From Candidatus Gastranaerophilales bacterium (lineage in GTDB: Bacteria; Cyanobacteriota; Vampirovibrionia; Gastranaerophilales; Gastranaerophilaceae), in NCBI GenBank assembly GCA_947589425.1, contig CANQAV010000002.1, positions 1 to 64,000 of the forward strand: DNA of 64,000 bases. The letters are read 5' to 3'. Positions 16,773-29,654 of this stretch are shown in pieces. The notes below the pieces were generated by a model, which made no database searches, was not told the DNA's origin, and was given only the letters and a program-made list of their open reading frames with translations. The translations under genes and the position numbers were made by a program. Positions within the stretch are counted from its first letter, which is position 1, and every line of letters begins with the position of its first letter.

Positions 16773-18764
16773 ATGAATAATTTTGAAAAAAGACTTTTTT
16801 TAGACTATTTACGTGTTTTAATTAATGAATTTGATTTAAAAAGTTATTCTTTTGGAGAAGTTTTTGATTTTTTATGTGATGAATTTAAAATATCAAGAAA
16901 TAACTTTATATTTGATAAATACGGAGAATTAATGATATACAATGCATCTTCCAAAAATGAATTCAAAAAAACTTTAATAAAAATCATTAATCAAAAATAT
17001 GAAAAAATACCCGAAAAAAATTCATCATTAGAACGTCAATTACTTCTGTTAAAAGATATTTTCAAATTAGATAATGACGAATACGGTTTATTTGTTTATT
17101 TTGTTATTCAGGAAAAAAATTATATTTTTAGAAAAATATTTGAAAGCATAAATCGGGAAAGTTATTACAAATTTGTTCGACTTTATTTAAAAATAAAATA
17201 TAACAGACAGGCAAAAGCAGCGGAAAGTCTTTATTTAAAAAATCTTACAAACGGAGCAAGAGGATGTGAAGCTAATTTGAATTCCGAAATTTTGGCAATT
17301 TTTGACCGTCCCAACTGTAAAACAACAACTCAATTAATGCACCTGCTGCTCGGTAAAGATGAAAAATCCAACCTGACACCAAATGATTATAAACACATTG
17401 AAAAAGAAAGAAACAGAGCTGTAAACATATTAAAATCAGCAGCGCAACAGAAGAAAAAAGGAGTAAACATCCTTCTTTGGGGACATGTCGGAACAGGCAA
17501 AACAGAATTTGCAAAGCTTATTGCAAATATGGCTAAAATACCTATGTATACGGTTAAAACGCAAAAACCGGATTTTAAGGAAGCAGACAGAGAATACAGG
17601 CTTATTGATTTATATTCAAAACAAAATATTTTATCAAGAACAGACAAAGCCTGTATATTATTCGACGAAGCGGAAGATGTTATGAACAGAGGGTTTTCTT
17701 CCCTTGGCAGTGCTTCCAAAGGCTATTTAAATAAAATTTTGGAAGAAACAAATGTTCCGGTCATTTGGACTACAAATAATATTTACGATGTTGACCCCGC
17801 TTTTTTAAGAAGGATGAGCTACGCAATTGAGTTTGAAAAATTATCAGACGATGTAAGACTTAATATCTGGAACAGAATTTTAAAGAAAAATAAGCTTAAA
17901 GTTAAAAAATCGAAAATTGAAGAACTTAATAAAACTTATGATATTTTACCCTCAATTATCTCAAACGCCGTGCAGATGACAAAACTAACCTCGGGAGATG
18001 AAAAAGATTTTGAAGGCTATATTGAAAACATAACAAAAATTGTGTATAAAAAGAACAACATTAAAACCGCAAAAACATTTGATGCCAAAAACTATAACGT
18101 AAATTTAGTTAATGCCGATATGGATGTTGATGATTTGGAGAAAAAAATAAAATCCTGCGGAAAATTAAATTTTTCAATTTGTATGTACGGCGAGCCGGGA
18201 ACAGGTAAAAGCGAATATTCAAAATATTTGGCAGATAAACTTAAAATAGAAGTAATACAAAAAAGGGCAAGTGATTTAATGTCCAAGTGGGTTGGACAAA
18301 CAGAACAAAATATTGCAGAAGCCTTTGCCGAAGCAAAAGATAAAAAGGCGATGCTTATATTTGATGAAGCGGACAGTTTCTTGCAAAACAGAATAAATGC
18401 AAAAAACAGCTGGGAAATAAGCCAGGTAAACGAAATGCTTACATGTATGGAATCACACGAATATCCTTTTATTTGCACCACCAACTTATTAGATGCTTTA
18501 GATGAAGCATCTTTAAGGCGATTTACTTTTAAAATTAAATTTGATTTTATGAATAATGAACAGATAAAACTTGCAATGAAACATTTTTTCAATATATCAA
18601 ATGCATCTTTAAATATATATGGTTTAACAACGGGGGATTTTGCAACGGTTAAAAAGAAGGCGGATTTCTTAAACATTACGGATATTGATGAATTGTCCAA
18701 AATGCTTCAAGCGGAAGTAAAATTTAAACAATCCAAAGAACTTAAAAATTCAATAGGATTTTAA
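16773..18764 (+). CDS. Tandem AAA+ ATPase
   Basis: Two Walker A (GHVGTGKTE, GEPGTGKSE) and two Walker B (ILFDEAED, LIFDEAD) motifs; SD aaggggaa. Confidence 0.85.
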   Translation: MNNFEKRLFLDYLRVLINEFDLKSYSFGEVFDFLCDEFKISRNNFIFDKYGELMIYNASSKNEFKKTLIKIINQKYEKIPEKNSSLERQLLLLKDIFKLDNDEYGLFVYFVIQEKNYIFRKIFESINRESYYKFVRLYLKIKYNRQAKAAESLYLKNLTNGARGCEANLNSEILAIFDRPNCKTTTQLMHLLLGKDEKSNLTPNDYKHIEKERNRAVNILKSAAQQKKKGVNILLWGHVGTGKTEFAKLIANMAKIPMYTVKTQKPDFKEADREYRLIDLYSKQNILSRTDKACILFDEAEDVMNRGFSSLGSASKGYLNKILEETNVPVIWTTNNIYDVDPAFLRRMSYAIEFEKLSDDVRLNIWNRILKKNKLKVKKSKIEELNKTYDILPSIISNAVQMTKLTSGDEKDFEGYIENITKIVYKKNNIKTAKTFDAKNYNVNLVNADMDVDDLEKKIKSCGKLNFSICMYGEPGTGKSEYSKYLADKLKIEVIQKRASDLMSKWVGQTEQNIAEAFAEAKDKKAMLIFDEADSFLQNRINAKNSWEISQVNEMLTCMESHEYPFICTTNLLDALDEASLRRFTFKIKFDFMNNEQIKLAMKHFFNISNASLNIYGLTTGDFATVKKKADFLNITDIDELSKMLQAEVKFKQSKELKNSIGF

Positions 18765-18889
18765 ACAAGGGGGTTTCAAAGCGAATAAATAATATCTCTT
18801 TTTAGCAATAACTTTTTTGTATAAATCGTATAATCGGTTGTGAGATTAAATATTGAAAAAAAAAGCAAAAAATCTGTACAATAAGAGCT

Positions 18890-20191
18890 ATGGAGTATCA
18901 AATGAATTCTGTTGAAAATATAAGAGAAGCGCTTGCAAACAATCTTTCAAGCGTGCTTTCTCAACTGCAAAACGCTTTGCCGATAAGAGCTTTATATCTG
19001 AAACAGACATTATTTACCGTTTTTTTTCTTGTTATTTGTCTGATTTTTTCTATTTTAGCGGGAATTGGCGGTTATAAATATAATAACATTTTATTTATTA
19101 ACTCCTATTTTGCCCTTGTGATTTCTGTTGTGATAACTTTAATTGTATATAATTTTCATTTAAAAAAAATAAAAAAACTGCTTCCCGATATGGAAATTGT
19201 AAGCGTGCCTCTGCAAATTTTATGTGCGGTATTAAACCTTTTATTTTATTTTTTCATCATAAAAATGGCGCCTGAAACAGTTTTTGGAATAATATATGCT
19301 GCTGTTGCATTTTGCGCTGTTATTTACGGCGTTATGTCATATAACAATAGAAACTATCAGGAATTTTTAAAAAAAATCGCAATGGCTGAGTTTTTAAATC
19401 AATGTGATTTTATTGAATACAAAAATAAAGACCCTTTGTTTAGTGAAGATGAATTAAGTTGGTATGGAATTACTGAAGAAACGCCTTCCCGTCTTGAATT
19501 TGACGACTCCTGGATAGGAAATTTTGAAGGATATAACTTTAGAATTAGCGAGCTAAAAGTTAAAATATGGCGGAGTGTGCAATGTTTACAATACTATGAG
19601 TGCATGCTCAAAGGAATTATATTTGTTTTTTATTTAGGAAAGAAATCCATTGGAACTCCGTTTAAAATACTCAAAACCGCTAAAAAAATCAAAAGAAAAC
19701 TTCTGGCATCTTTATGTGCCGTTGCGTCCATGGTGTTTCTTGCGGGATTATATTTTACAACCGAAAAAGAGGCTAAATCCTTATATTTAATAATGGCCGC
19801 CATGTTTATATGTTTTACCGTTGTACTCATAAGGGACATAAGAAAACTAACAAACAAAGTTTCATCAATAAAATTTAAACCAAACGGTTCATCTCAAAAG
19901 AAAATTGATATAGTTTCGGATAATTTAAATTCCGTAAATGCATTTCTTGATGAAGAACTTCTTCAATGTTATTTTAATATGAGAAAAATATTCAAAACAG
20001 ATGATGTCAATATATTTGCCGGAAAAAACAGAGTATATGTTTCAATTAAAACCAAAAACTTTTTTGAATTCGCAAATCTGTATTCTTCAAAAAACCCTCT
20101 AAAACAAATTGAAGAAATTATCAATCAGATAGTGCTGTTTATGTATTTAATTGATATTTTTGACAGAAAAATTAAAAACAAAGAACATTAG
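18890..20191 (+). CDS. DUF3137-like membrane protein, paralog 1
   Basis: TM segments then EFDDSWIGNFEGYNFRISELK...LKGIIFVFYLGKK...PFKILK; C-term block shared with the two paralogs. Confidence 0.65.
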   Translation: MEYQMNSVENIREALANNLSSVLSQLQNALPIRALYLKQTLFTVFFLVICLIFSILAGIGGYKYNNILFINSYFALVISVVITLIVYNFHLKKIKKLLPDMEIVSVPLQILCAVLNLLFYFFIIKMAPETVFGIIYAAVAFCAVIYGVMSYNNRNYQEFLKKIAMAEFLNQCDFIEYKNKDPLFSEDELSWYGITEETPSRLEFDDSWIGNFEGYNFRISELKVKIWRSVQCLQYYECMLKGIIFVFYLGKKSIGTPFKILKTAKKIKRKLLASLCAVASMVFLAGLYFTTEKEAKSLYLIMAAMFICFTVVLIRDIRKLTNKVSSIKFKPNGSSQKKIDIVSDNLNSVNAFLDEELLQCYFNMRKIFKTDDVNIFAGKNRVYVSIKTKNFFEFANLYSSKNPLKQIEEIINQIVLFMYLIDIFDRKIKNKEH

Positions 20192-20274
20192 CAAAAGTTA
20201 AACTCATCCGTATGTTCAATTTGTTGATTTAAATATTGAGAAAAAGGAAAAAAATTTATACAATTGGTTTATGG
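20192..20274 (+). repeat. Conserved intergenic/promoter repeat, copy 1
   Basis: About 81/83 identical by eye to 21620-21702; TTGAGA-17-TACAAT followed by ATG after 6 nt. Confidence 0.8.
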
Positions 20275-21629
20275 TATATGAAACTGAGTCGTTAAAAAAT
20301 ATTAAAACAACCCTGAGAGAAGATTTTTTAAAAAACTATTCGGACGTATTATCCTCAATACGAGCAATATCACCAATTAAAGAACTATATCTAAAACAAA
20401 CTCTGCTTGTGTTTTTTGCTTTGGGAATATGCATGGTATTTGGAATTGTTTTAAGCTTTGGGATTTATAAATTTGATATCAGCCTTTTGGTTATAGGCTC
20501 TTTGGGGTTTTTAATTTCGGCAGCTTTGGGCGCACTAATATATATTGTATATGCTGACAAAATAAAAAAAATTTACCAAAGTGCCGTAACTTTTGAAATT
20601 TCCCAAGTAATGACTCTTGTGTTTTTTAGTGCTTTGCTTTATTTTGTTCTGATTGCAAACTCAACCGGCACAGATATAATGGTACCAATTACTCCTTTTA
20701 TTTTTGTTGGTATAGCTTGCCGTTTTGGATTTTTTAACAATAAATTATATAAAAATTTAATAAAAAAATATATTCTATCAAATTTAATGAAATCATGTGA
20801 TTACGTAAAATACTCGGAAAATTCCGAACTATTTAAAAACTACGAACTTTTATCCTCTGAAATTATAGACAGGACACCAAAGTATCTTGAATTTGATGAT
20901 TCTTTTGAAGGAAATTTTATCGGATGCAAATATAGGCTTTGCGAATTAAAAGCCGCAGTAACTCAAATTACAAGAGGGGGAAGAAGTAAGGCATACCTTT
21001 TTCAAGGTATTATCTTTTGTTTTCATTTGAAAAAAATGATACACACCCCTTTTAAAATACTCAAAAATGCCGGAAGAACTTCAAATGCAGCTAACATTAC
21101 AGCAATGTTCGGAATTTGTTTAGCGTGTTTGTTATTGGTATGTATAGCAGGTATTTCGTTTATACACAAACCTGCGGATTTGGAATTTGCTATTGTGTCG
21201 GTATTATTCGGTCTTTTTATTTTATGGCTGACATGCAAAGAAATATTCAAAATGTTCAAAAAAATAAAAAACCTTAAAAACAAAGTTTCATCAATAAAAT
21301 TTAAACCAAAGGGCTTATCGCAAAAGAAGGTTGATATAGTAACGGATGACTTAAACTATATGCATAAGTTTCTTGATAAAGAACTTCTTCAATGCTATTT
21401 TGATATGAGAAAAATATTTAAAACGAATAATGTCGATATAATTGCTAAAGAAAACAGAGTATATGTTTCAATTAAAAGCAGAAAAAACTTTTTTGAATTA
21501 GCAAGTTTATTTTATCCGACCAATCCTCAAAAACAAATTGAAAAAATGATTAATCAAATAGCACAATTTTTGTATTTAATTGATATTTTTAACAGAAAAA
21601 TAACGGCGAAGAACATCAACAAAAGTTAA
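20271..21629 (+). CDS. DUF3137-like membrane protein, paralog 2
   Basis: EFDDSFEGNFIGCKYRLCELK...FQGIIFCFHLKK...PFKILK; shared C-term EELLQCYF(N/D)MRKIFK block. Confidence 0.65.
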   Translation: MVYETESLKNIKTTLREDFLKNYSDVLSSIRAISPIKELYLKQTLLVFFALGICMVFGIVLSFGIYKFDISLLVIGSLGFLISAALGALIYIVYADKIKKIYQSAVTFEISQVMTLVFFSALLYFVLIANSTGTDIMVPITPFIFVGIACRFGFFNNKLYKNLIKKYILSNLMKSCDYVKYSENSELFKNYELLSSEIIDRTPKYLEFDDSFEGNFIGCKYRLCELKAAVTQITRGGRSKAYLFQGIIFCFHLKKMIHTPFKILKNAGRTSNAANITAMFGICLACLLLVCIAGISFIHKPADLEFAIVSVLFGLFILWLTCKEIFKMFKKIKNLKNKVSSIKFKPKGLSQKKVDIVTDDLNYMHKFLDKELLQCYFDMRKIFKTNNVDIIAKENRVYVSIKSRKNFFELASLFYPTNPQKQIEKMINQIAQFLYLIDIFNRKITAKNINKS

Positions 21630-21702
21630 ACTCATCCGTATGTTCAATTTGTTGATTTAAATATTGAGAAAAAGGAAAAAAATCTGTACAATTGGTTTAT
21701 GG
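21620..21702 (+). repeat. Conserved intergenic/promoter repeat, copy 2
   Basis: Near-identical to 20192-20274. Confidence 0.8.
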
Positions 21703-23003
21703 AATATGAAACCGATTCTCTTGAAAAAATAAAAGAAGCTCTTCTGGGCAATATTTCAGATGCGTTTTCGCAAGTGCAAAATTTTATGCCAATCAGAGCT
21801 TTATATCTGAAACAAACAATATTTACCGTTTTTTTCCTTGTTATTGGTCTGGTTTTTTCTATTATAGCGGGAATCGGAGATTTTACGCATAATAAAACTT
21901 TATTCATTAATTACTCTCTTGCTCTTGTGGTTTGTATTTTAATAACTTTAACAGTATATAATTTTTATTTTTTAAAAATAAAAAGACTTCTTCCTGATAT
22001 GAAAATTATAAGTGTAGCTGTGCAAATTGTATGCGCTGCAATTCCTCTTTCATTTTATTTTTTATTTTCAAAAATATTTCCCGATACGGTTATTGAAATA
22101 ATATATTCTATCATTGCATTTGGTATTGTTCTCTACGGCGTTATATCAAACAACATTGGATGCTGTAAAAAACTTTTAAAAAAAATTGTAACATCTAAAC
22201 TGTTAAACCAATGCAATTTTATTAAAAAATACTATAGACTCATAGATGAAGCATACGATTATTCCGAAATTGAAGAATACATGATGGGAAATTTCGGACT
22301 TGGCGATAGCTGGAAAGGAAATTATAGGGGATATAAGTTTAGAATTTACGATATAGAAAATTGGAGTTTGTACGAAGCAAAATATGGTAAAAGAGAGTCG
22401 TATAAATTTAAGGGAGTTTTATTTTGTTTTGAATTAGGAGAAAAATCTCTTCCTATTCCTTTTAAAATACTCAAAACCTCAAAGAAAATAAGAAAAAAAG
22501 TTGATGCATTATTCAGCATCCTCATTGCTGTTATATTTTTAATTGAATTCTATTTTACACACAGAAACAACGATATGAGTATGAATGCCTTGTGTTTATT
22601 TTGCGCTTTTATTTTTATATATATTGCATTTGAATTAACAAAAAACCAAATACAACAAAAAGACAAAGCTTTATCAATAAAATTCAAGCCAAAGCGCTTA
22701 TCTCAAAAGAAAATTAAAATATTTTCAAATAATTTAAATTTTGCAAATACATTTGTTAATGAAGAACTTCTTCAATGTTACTTTAATATGAAAAAAATAT
22801 TTAAAGCAGATAATATTGATATAATTGCTCAAAGAAAAACAGTATATGTTATAGTTGAAAACAGAAAACACTTTTTAGAATTATCGGGTCTGTTTTCTCT
22901 GACAAACCCCTTAAAACAAATTGAAGAATTTGTTTATCAGGTAGTGCTGTTTATGTATTTAATTGATATTTTTGACAGAAGAATTAAAAGTCAGATATCT
23001 TAA
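21699..23003 (+). CDS. DUF3137-like membrane protein, paralog 3
   Basis: GDSWKGNYRGYKFRIYDIE...FKGVLFCFELGEK...PFKILK; shared C-terminal block. Confidence 0.65.
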   Translation: MEYETDSLEKIKEALLGNISDAFSQVQNFMPIRALYLKQTIFTVFFLVIGLVFSIIAGIGDFTHNKTLFINYSLALVVCILITLTVYNFYFLKIKRLLPDMKIISVAVQIVCAAIPLSFYFLFSKIFPDTVIEIIYSIIAFGIVLYGVISNNIGCCKKLLKKIVTSKLLNQCNFIKKYYRLIDEAYDYSEIEEYMMGNFGLGDSWKGNYRGYKFRIYDIENWSLYEAKYGKRESYKFKGVLFCFELGEKSLPIPFKILKTSKKIRKKVDALFSILIAVIFLIEFYFTHRNNDMSMNALCLFCAFIFIYIAFELTKNQIQQKDKALSIKFKPKRLSQKKIKIFSNNLNFANTFVNEELLQCYFNMKKIFKADNIDIIAQRKTVYVIVENRKHFLELSGLFSLTNPLKQIEEFVYQVVLFMYLIDIFDRRIKSQIS

Positions 23004-23809
23004 TCTTTTACTTCAAACTTATCCGCAGCCTCTTGTGCCGTTGCAACGGCATTTGGAATTGTCAGCGCATCGGTTGCAAGCAAGCTTTTTTTCATTATGC
23101 TTTCGTTTTGTGAAAATCTTATAGCCTCAGCCATTTTTGCAGCATTCAAATTTTTTGACATGCCGAGCTGTTGAGGGGTAATTTCTTCAAACGGAACGGT
23201 TTCAAGTTCGGCTATAAAAGAATTATAGCTTTTATCTGCAGCATTAAGAGCATTTTTAACAGCAATTCCTTTTGCGGCAGTTGCTATTGTTGCGCCTGAT
23301 ACTGCTGTTGTTGCAATACCTTCTATTGCTTCCGTTGTACTTCCGCCCATATTTTGTAATATTTGTCTTGTTTCATCATCGGTTGTTGAATTTTTTAATT
23401 CTTTTGAAGCATTATAAATTTCACTGCCCGCTTTTACTGTCTGATACAAACCAAGTCCTGCGCCCACTACGCCGACAGCTATAGCAAGGGGAGGAAATGC
23501 AAAAGATAAAATTCCGACCGCTGCGGCACCTGCGGCAGTAAGTCCTGTTGCAACAGGGTGTTTAGAAATATTAGAAACAAGAGAAGATGCCTGTTCTTTT
23601 ATTTTTTCTCCCATTCCCGAAAAGAATGACTTTAATCCATCCTTAAAAGAAATCTTTCCGTCATCCAAATTGTAATCAAATTCTTCTTTTTGAGCTTGTT
23701 TATTGTTGCCGGTAAATATATCTTCATCCGCTTCTTTTTTAGTTTGCTCTGCGCCGGTATTTTGCGACGGGTATACCAATTCCATTGATTTCACTGAATC
23801 TACATGCAT
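23000..23809 (-). CDS. Hypothetical protein with central Gly/Ala-rich hydrophobic hairpin
   Basis: Open frame; HPVATGLTAAGAAAVGILSFAFPPLAIAVGVVGAGLGLYQ. Confidence 0.6.
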   Translation of the reverse strand: MHVDSVKSMELVYPSQNTGAEQTKKEADEDIFTGNNKQAQKEEFDYNLDDGKISFKDGLKSFFSGMGEKIKEQASSLVSNISKHPVATGLTAAGAAAVGILSFAFPPLAIAVGVVGAGLGLYQTVKAGSEIYNASKELKNSTTDDETRQILQNMGGSTTEAIEGIATTAVSGATIATAAKGIAVKNALNAADKSYNSFIAELETVPFEEITPQQLGMSKNLNAAKMAEAIRFSQNESIMKKSLLATDALTIPNAVATAQEAADKFEVKD

Positions 23810-23904
23810 TATAATATCCTCTCTTAAAAAACTTTATACTAATATAAAGTTTTTTAAGAAAAATATATTGATTTTAGACAAACATTTTATTAAAATTTTT
23901 AACA

Positions 23905-24552
23905 TTAAAGCTTAAAAATTTCTTCATAGCTTTCAATTTTAAAAAACGGATTATGTCTTGCATCTTTTATAATCTTCAGTTTTTCTTTATAAAATTCTTT
24001 TTGAGCTTGAACGTTAAAAATTGTATCATCTTCGCCGATTATTGCCTTATTAAAAATATTTTTAATATTTTCCTTGTTTATTTTATAAAATTCCGCTAAA
24101 GCCCTGAATTCAGCTCTTGAACTATCTATTGTTCTTTTGGAATGATTAAATTTTTCAATTTCATCTTGCGTTTTAACAAGATAATTTTTTGCAAATTCAT
24201 CCGCATTTTCTTCATTAACGCTATAGAGAATTTCCTGCATCTTTTTTGAAAGACCGAAATATTCATCAAATAAATACGGATTGCCGTCAAGCGCAAGCTT
24301 ATTTTCAATTTCATTTATTTTATATTTATCAAAATTAAATATTGAAGCAATAAAAACCCCTGCCGAAAAGGCAATTAAGTCAAGCTTTTTATATTGAGAA
24401 AAATCAAAATCCAAATTTAAATCCAAATATTCATAAAGCAATAAAACATCACTCTTTGATTTAAGATGTGCAAATTCAAATTCATCACACCCCCAGCCCG
24501 TAAAAAAGAGTATTAAATTATCGGAATTATTGTTTATTAAATATTTTTTCAT
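23905..24552 (-). CDS. bioG: DUF452/BioG-like alpha/beta hydrolase (pimeloyl-ACP methyl ester esterase family)
   Basis: LILFFTGWGCDEFEF; LDLIAFSAGVFIA nucleophile elbow. Confidence 0.75.
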   Translation of the reverse strand: MKKYLINNNSDNLILFFTGWGCDEFEFAHLKSKSDVLLLYEYLDLNLDFDFSQYKKLDLIAFSAGVFIASIFNFDKYKINEIENKLALDGNPYLFDEYFGLSKKMQEILYSVNEENADEFAKNYLVKTQDEIEKFNHSKRTIDSSRAEFRALAEFYKINKENIKNIFNKAIIGEDDTIFNVQAQKEFYKEKLKIIKDARHNPFFKIESYEEIFKL

Positions 24553-24615
24553 ATATAGCCTTCATTCTTAAATAATTATATAAAACATTTTTCAAGTATA
24601 CAACTCTAATCTTAT

Positions 24616-25170
24616 TTAAAGATTTCTTATCTTTTTTGCAGGCACACCGTATGCAAGACAGTTATCCGGAATATCTTTTGTAACAAGAGAGCCCGCACCT
24701 ATTACAACATTATCCCCGATTGTAACACCTCCCAATATAACGACATTTCCGCCAATCCAAACATTATTTCCCACTTTTATCGGCTTTGCCCATTCAAGCC
24801 CTTTGTTTCTTGTTTCATAATCAAGGGGATGACCCGCCGTATAAAACCCGCAATTCGGCGCAATAAAAACATTATCTCCGAAGGTTACTTTTGCGCAATC
24901 TAAAATTATCAGGTTATGATTGGAATAAAAATTTTCTCCCAATTCGATATTATATCCGTAATCACACATAAAAGGCTGTTCAATTAAAAATTCACCTTTT
25001 GTTTTTTTGAGAATTTCTTTAATTATTTTTTTTCTTTCCTCAATTTTTTCGGGCGAAATGTTGTTATATTTAAAACACAAACTCTTACATTTTGTTCTTT
25101 CTTCAATTAAAGCTTTGTCGTAATTTGCATTATACAGTTCGCCTTTGAGCATTTTTTCTTTTTCTGTCAT
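24616..25170 (-). CDS. Sugar O-acetyltransferase (maltose/galactoside acetyltransferase family)
   Basis: Left-handed beta-helix hexapeptides; GHPLDYETRNKGLEWAKPIKVGNNVWIGGNVVILGGVTIGDN. Confidence 0.9.
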   Translation of the reverse strand: MTEKEKMLKGELYNANYDKALIEERTKCKSLCFKYNNISPEKIEERKKIIKEILKKTKGEFLIEQPFMCDYGYNIELGENFYSNHNLIILDCAKVTFGDNVFIAPNCGFYTAGHPLDYETRNKGLEWAKPIKVGNNVWIGGNVVILGGVTIGDNVVIGAGSLVTKDIPDNCLAYGVPAKKIRNL

Positions 25171-25273
25171 GATTAAAATTCCCCGACTTTGCGCATAAAT
25201 TAATTTTATAATAAACTTAAGATTTTTTACAAATGCTTTTATTTATAGTATAATATAGTTTGAGACTATTTAA

Positions 25274-27736
<2,463 letters not shown>

Positions 27737-27737
27737 A

Positions 27738-28145
27738 TTAATAATGTTTTTCAAGAGCGCTTATTCTTGCAATTGCTTTTGCGAGTGCAATCTGTGCTCT
27801 TGCCATATCAAGGTTATCGTCTTTTGCTTTTAATCTTGCAAGAGCTCTTTCTTTAGCCTGTTTTGCTCTTGCAACATCAATATCGCAATCAAGCTCGGCA
27901 ACATCGGTTAAAATTACCGCTTCATTTGATGCAAAATATAAAATTCCCCCCATTGTTGCAATACATTGAGGTTTATCATTTTTAATCACTTTTGTAACAC
28001 CGACATCAAGTGCACAGATTATGGGAATATGGTCTTTTAATATACCCAGCCTGCCGTCGGTTGATTGAACGTAAAATTCGTCTATATCGTCTTCATAGAC
28101 AATTTTTTCGTGGGTAATTACTCTGAAATGGATTTTATTTTCCAT
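27738..28145 (-). CDS. atpC: ATP synthase epsilon subunit
   Basis: Family-typical sequence, directly downstream of atpD. Confidence 0.92.
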   Translation of the reverse strand: MENKIHFRVITHEKIVYEDDIDEFYVQSTDGRLGILKDHIPIICALDVGVTKVIKNDKPQCIATMGGILYFASNEAVILTDVAELDCDIDVARAKQAKERALARLKAKDDNLDMARAQIALAKAIARISALEKHY

Positions 28146-28151
28146 AAAATT

Positions 28152-29573
<1,422 letters not shown>

Positions 29574-29654
29574 TCAAAATGTTCCATAAATCAATTATAA
29601 CTAATTTAAAAAAGATTTTACCCGCAGAAAATTAATTTCAACCTTTTAGAGGAA

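Noticed and set aside
18092-18700. 202-aa minus-strand ORF antisense to the AAA+ gene
   Set aside because: Sense strand has both AAA Walker motifs; antisense ORF has no domain and is a composition by-product.
1-23003. Integrative element with its own integrase or transposase
   Set aside because: No integrase, recombinase or transposase gene found; only a tRNA 3' duplication hints at integration.
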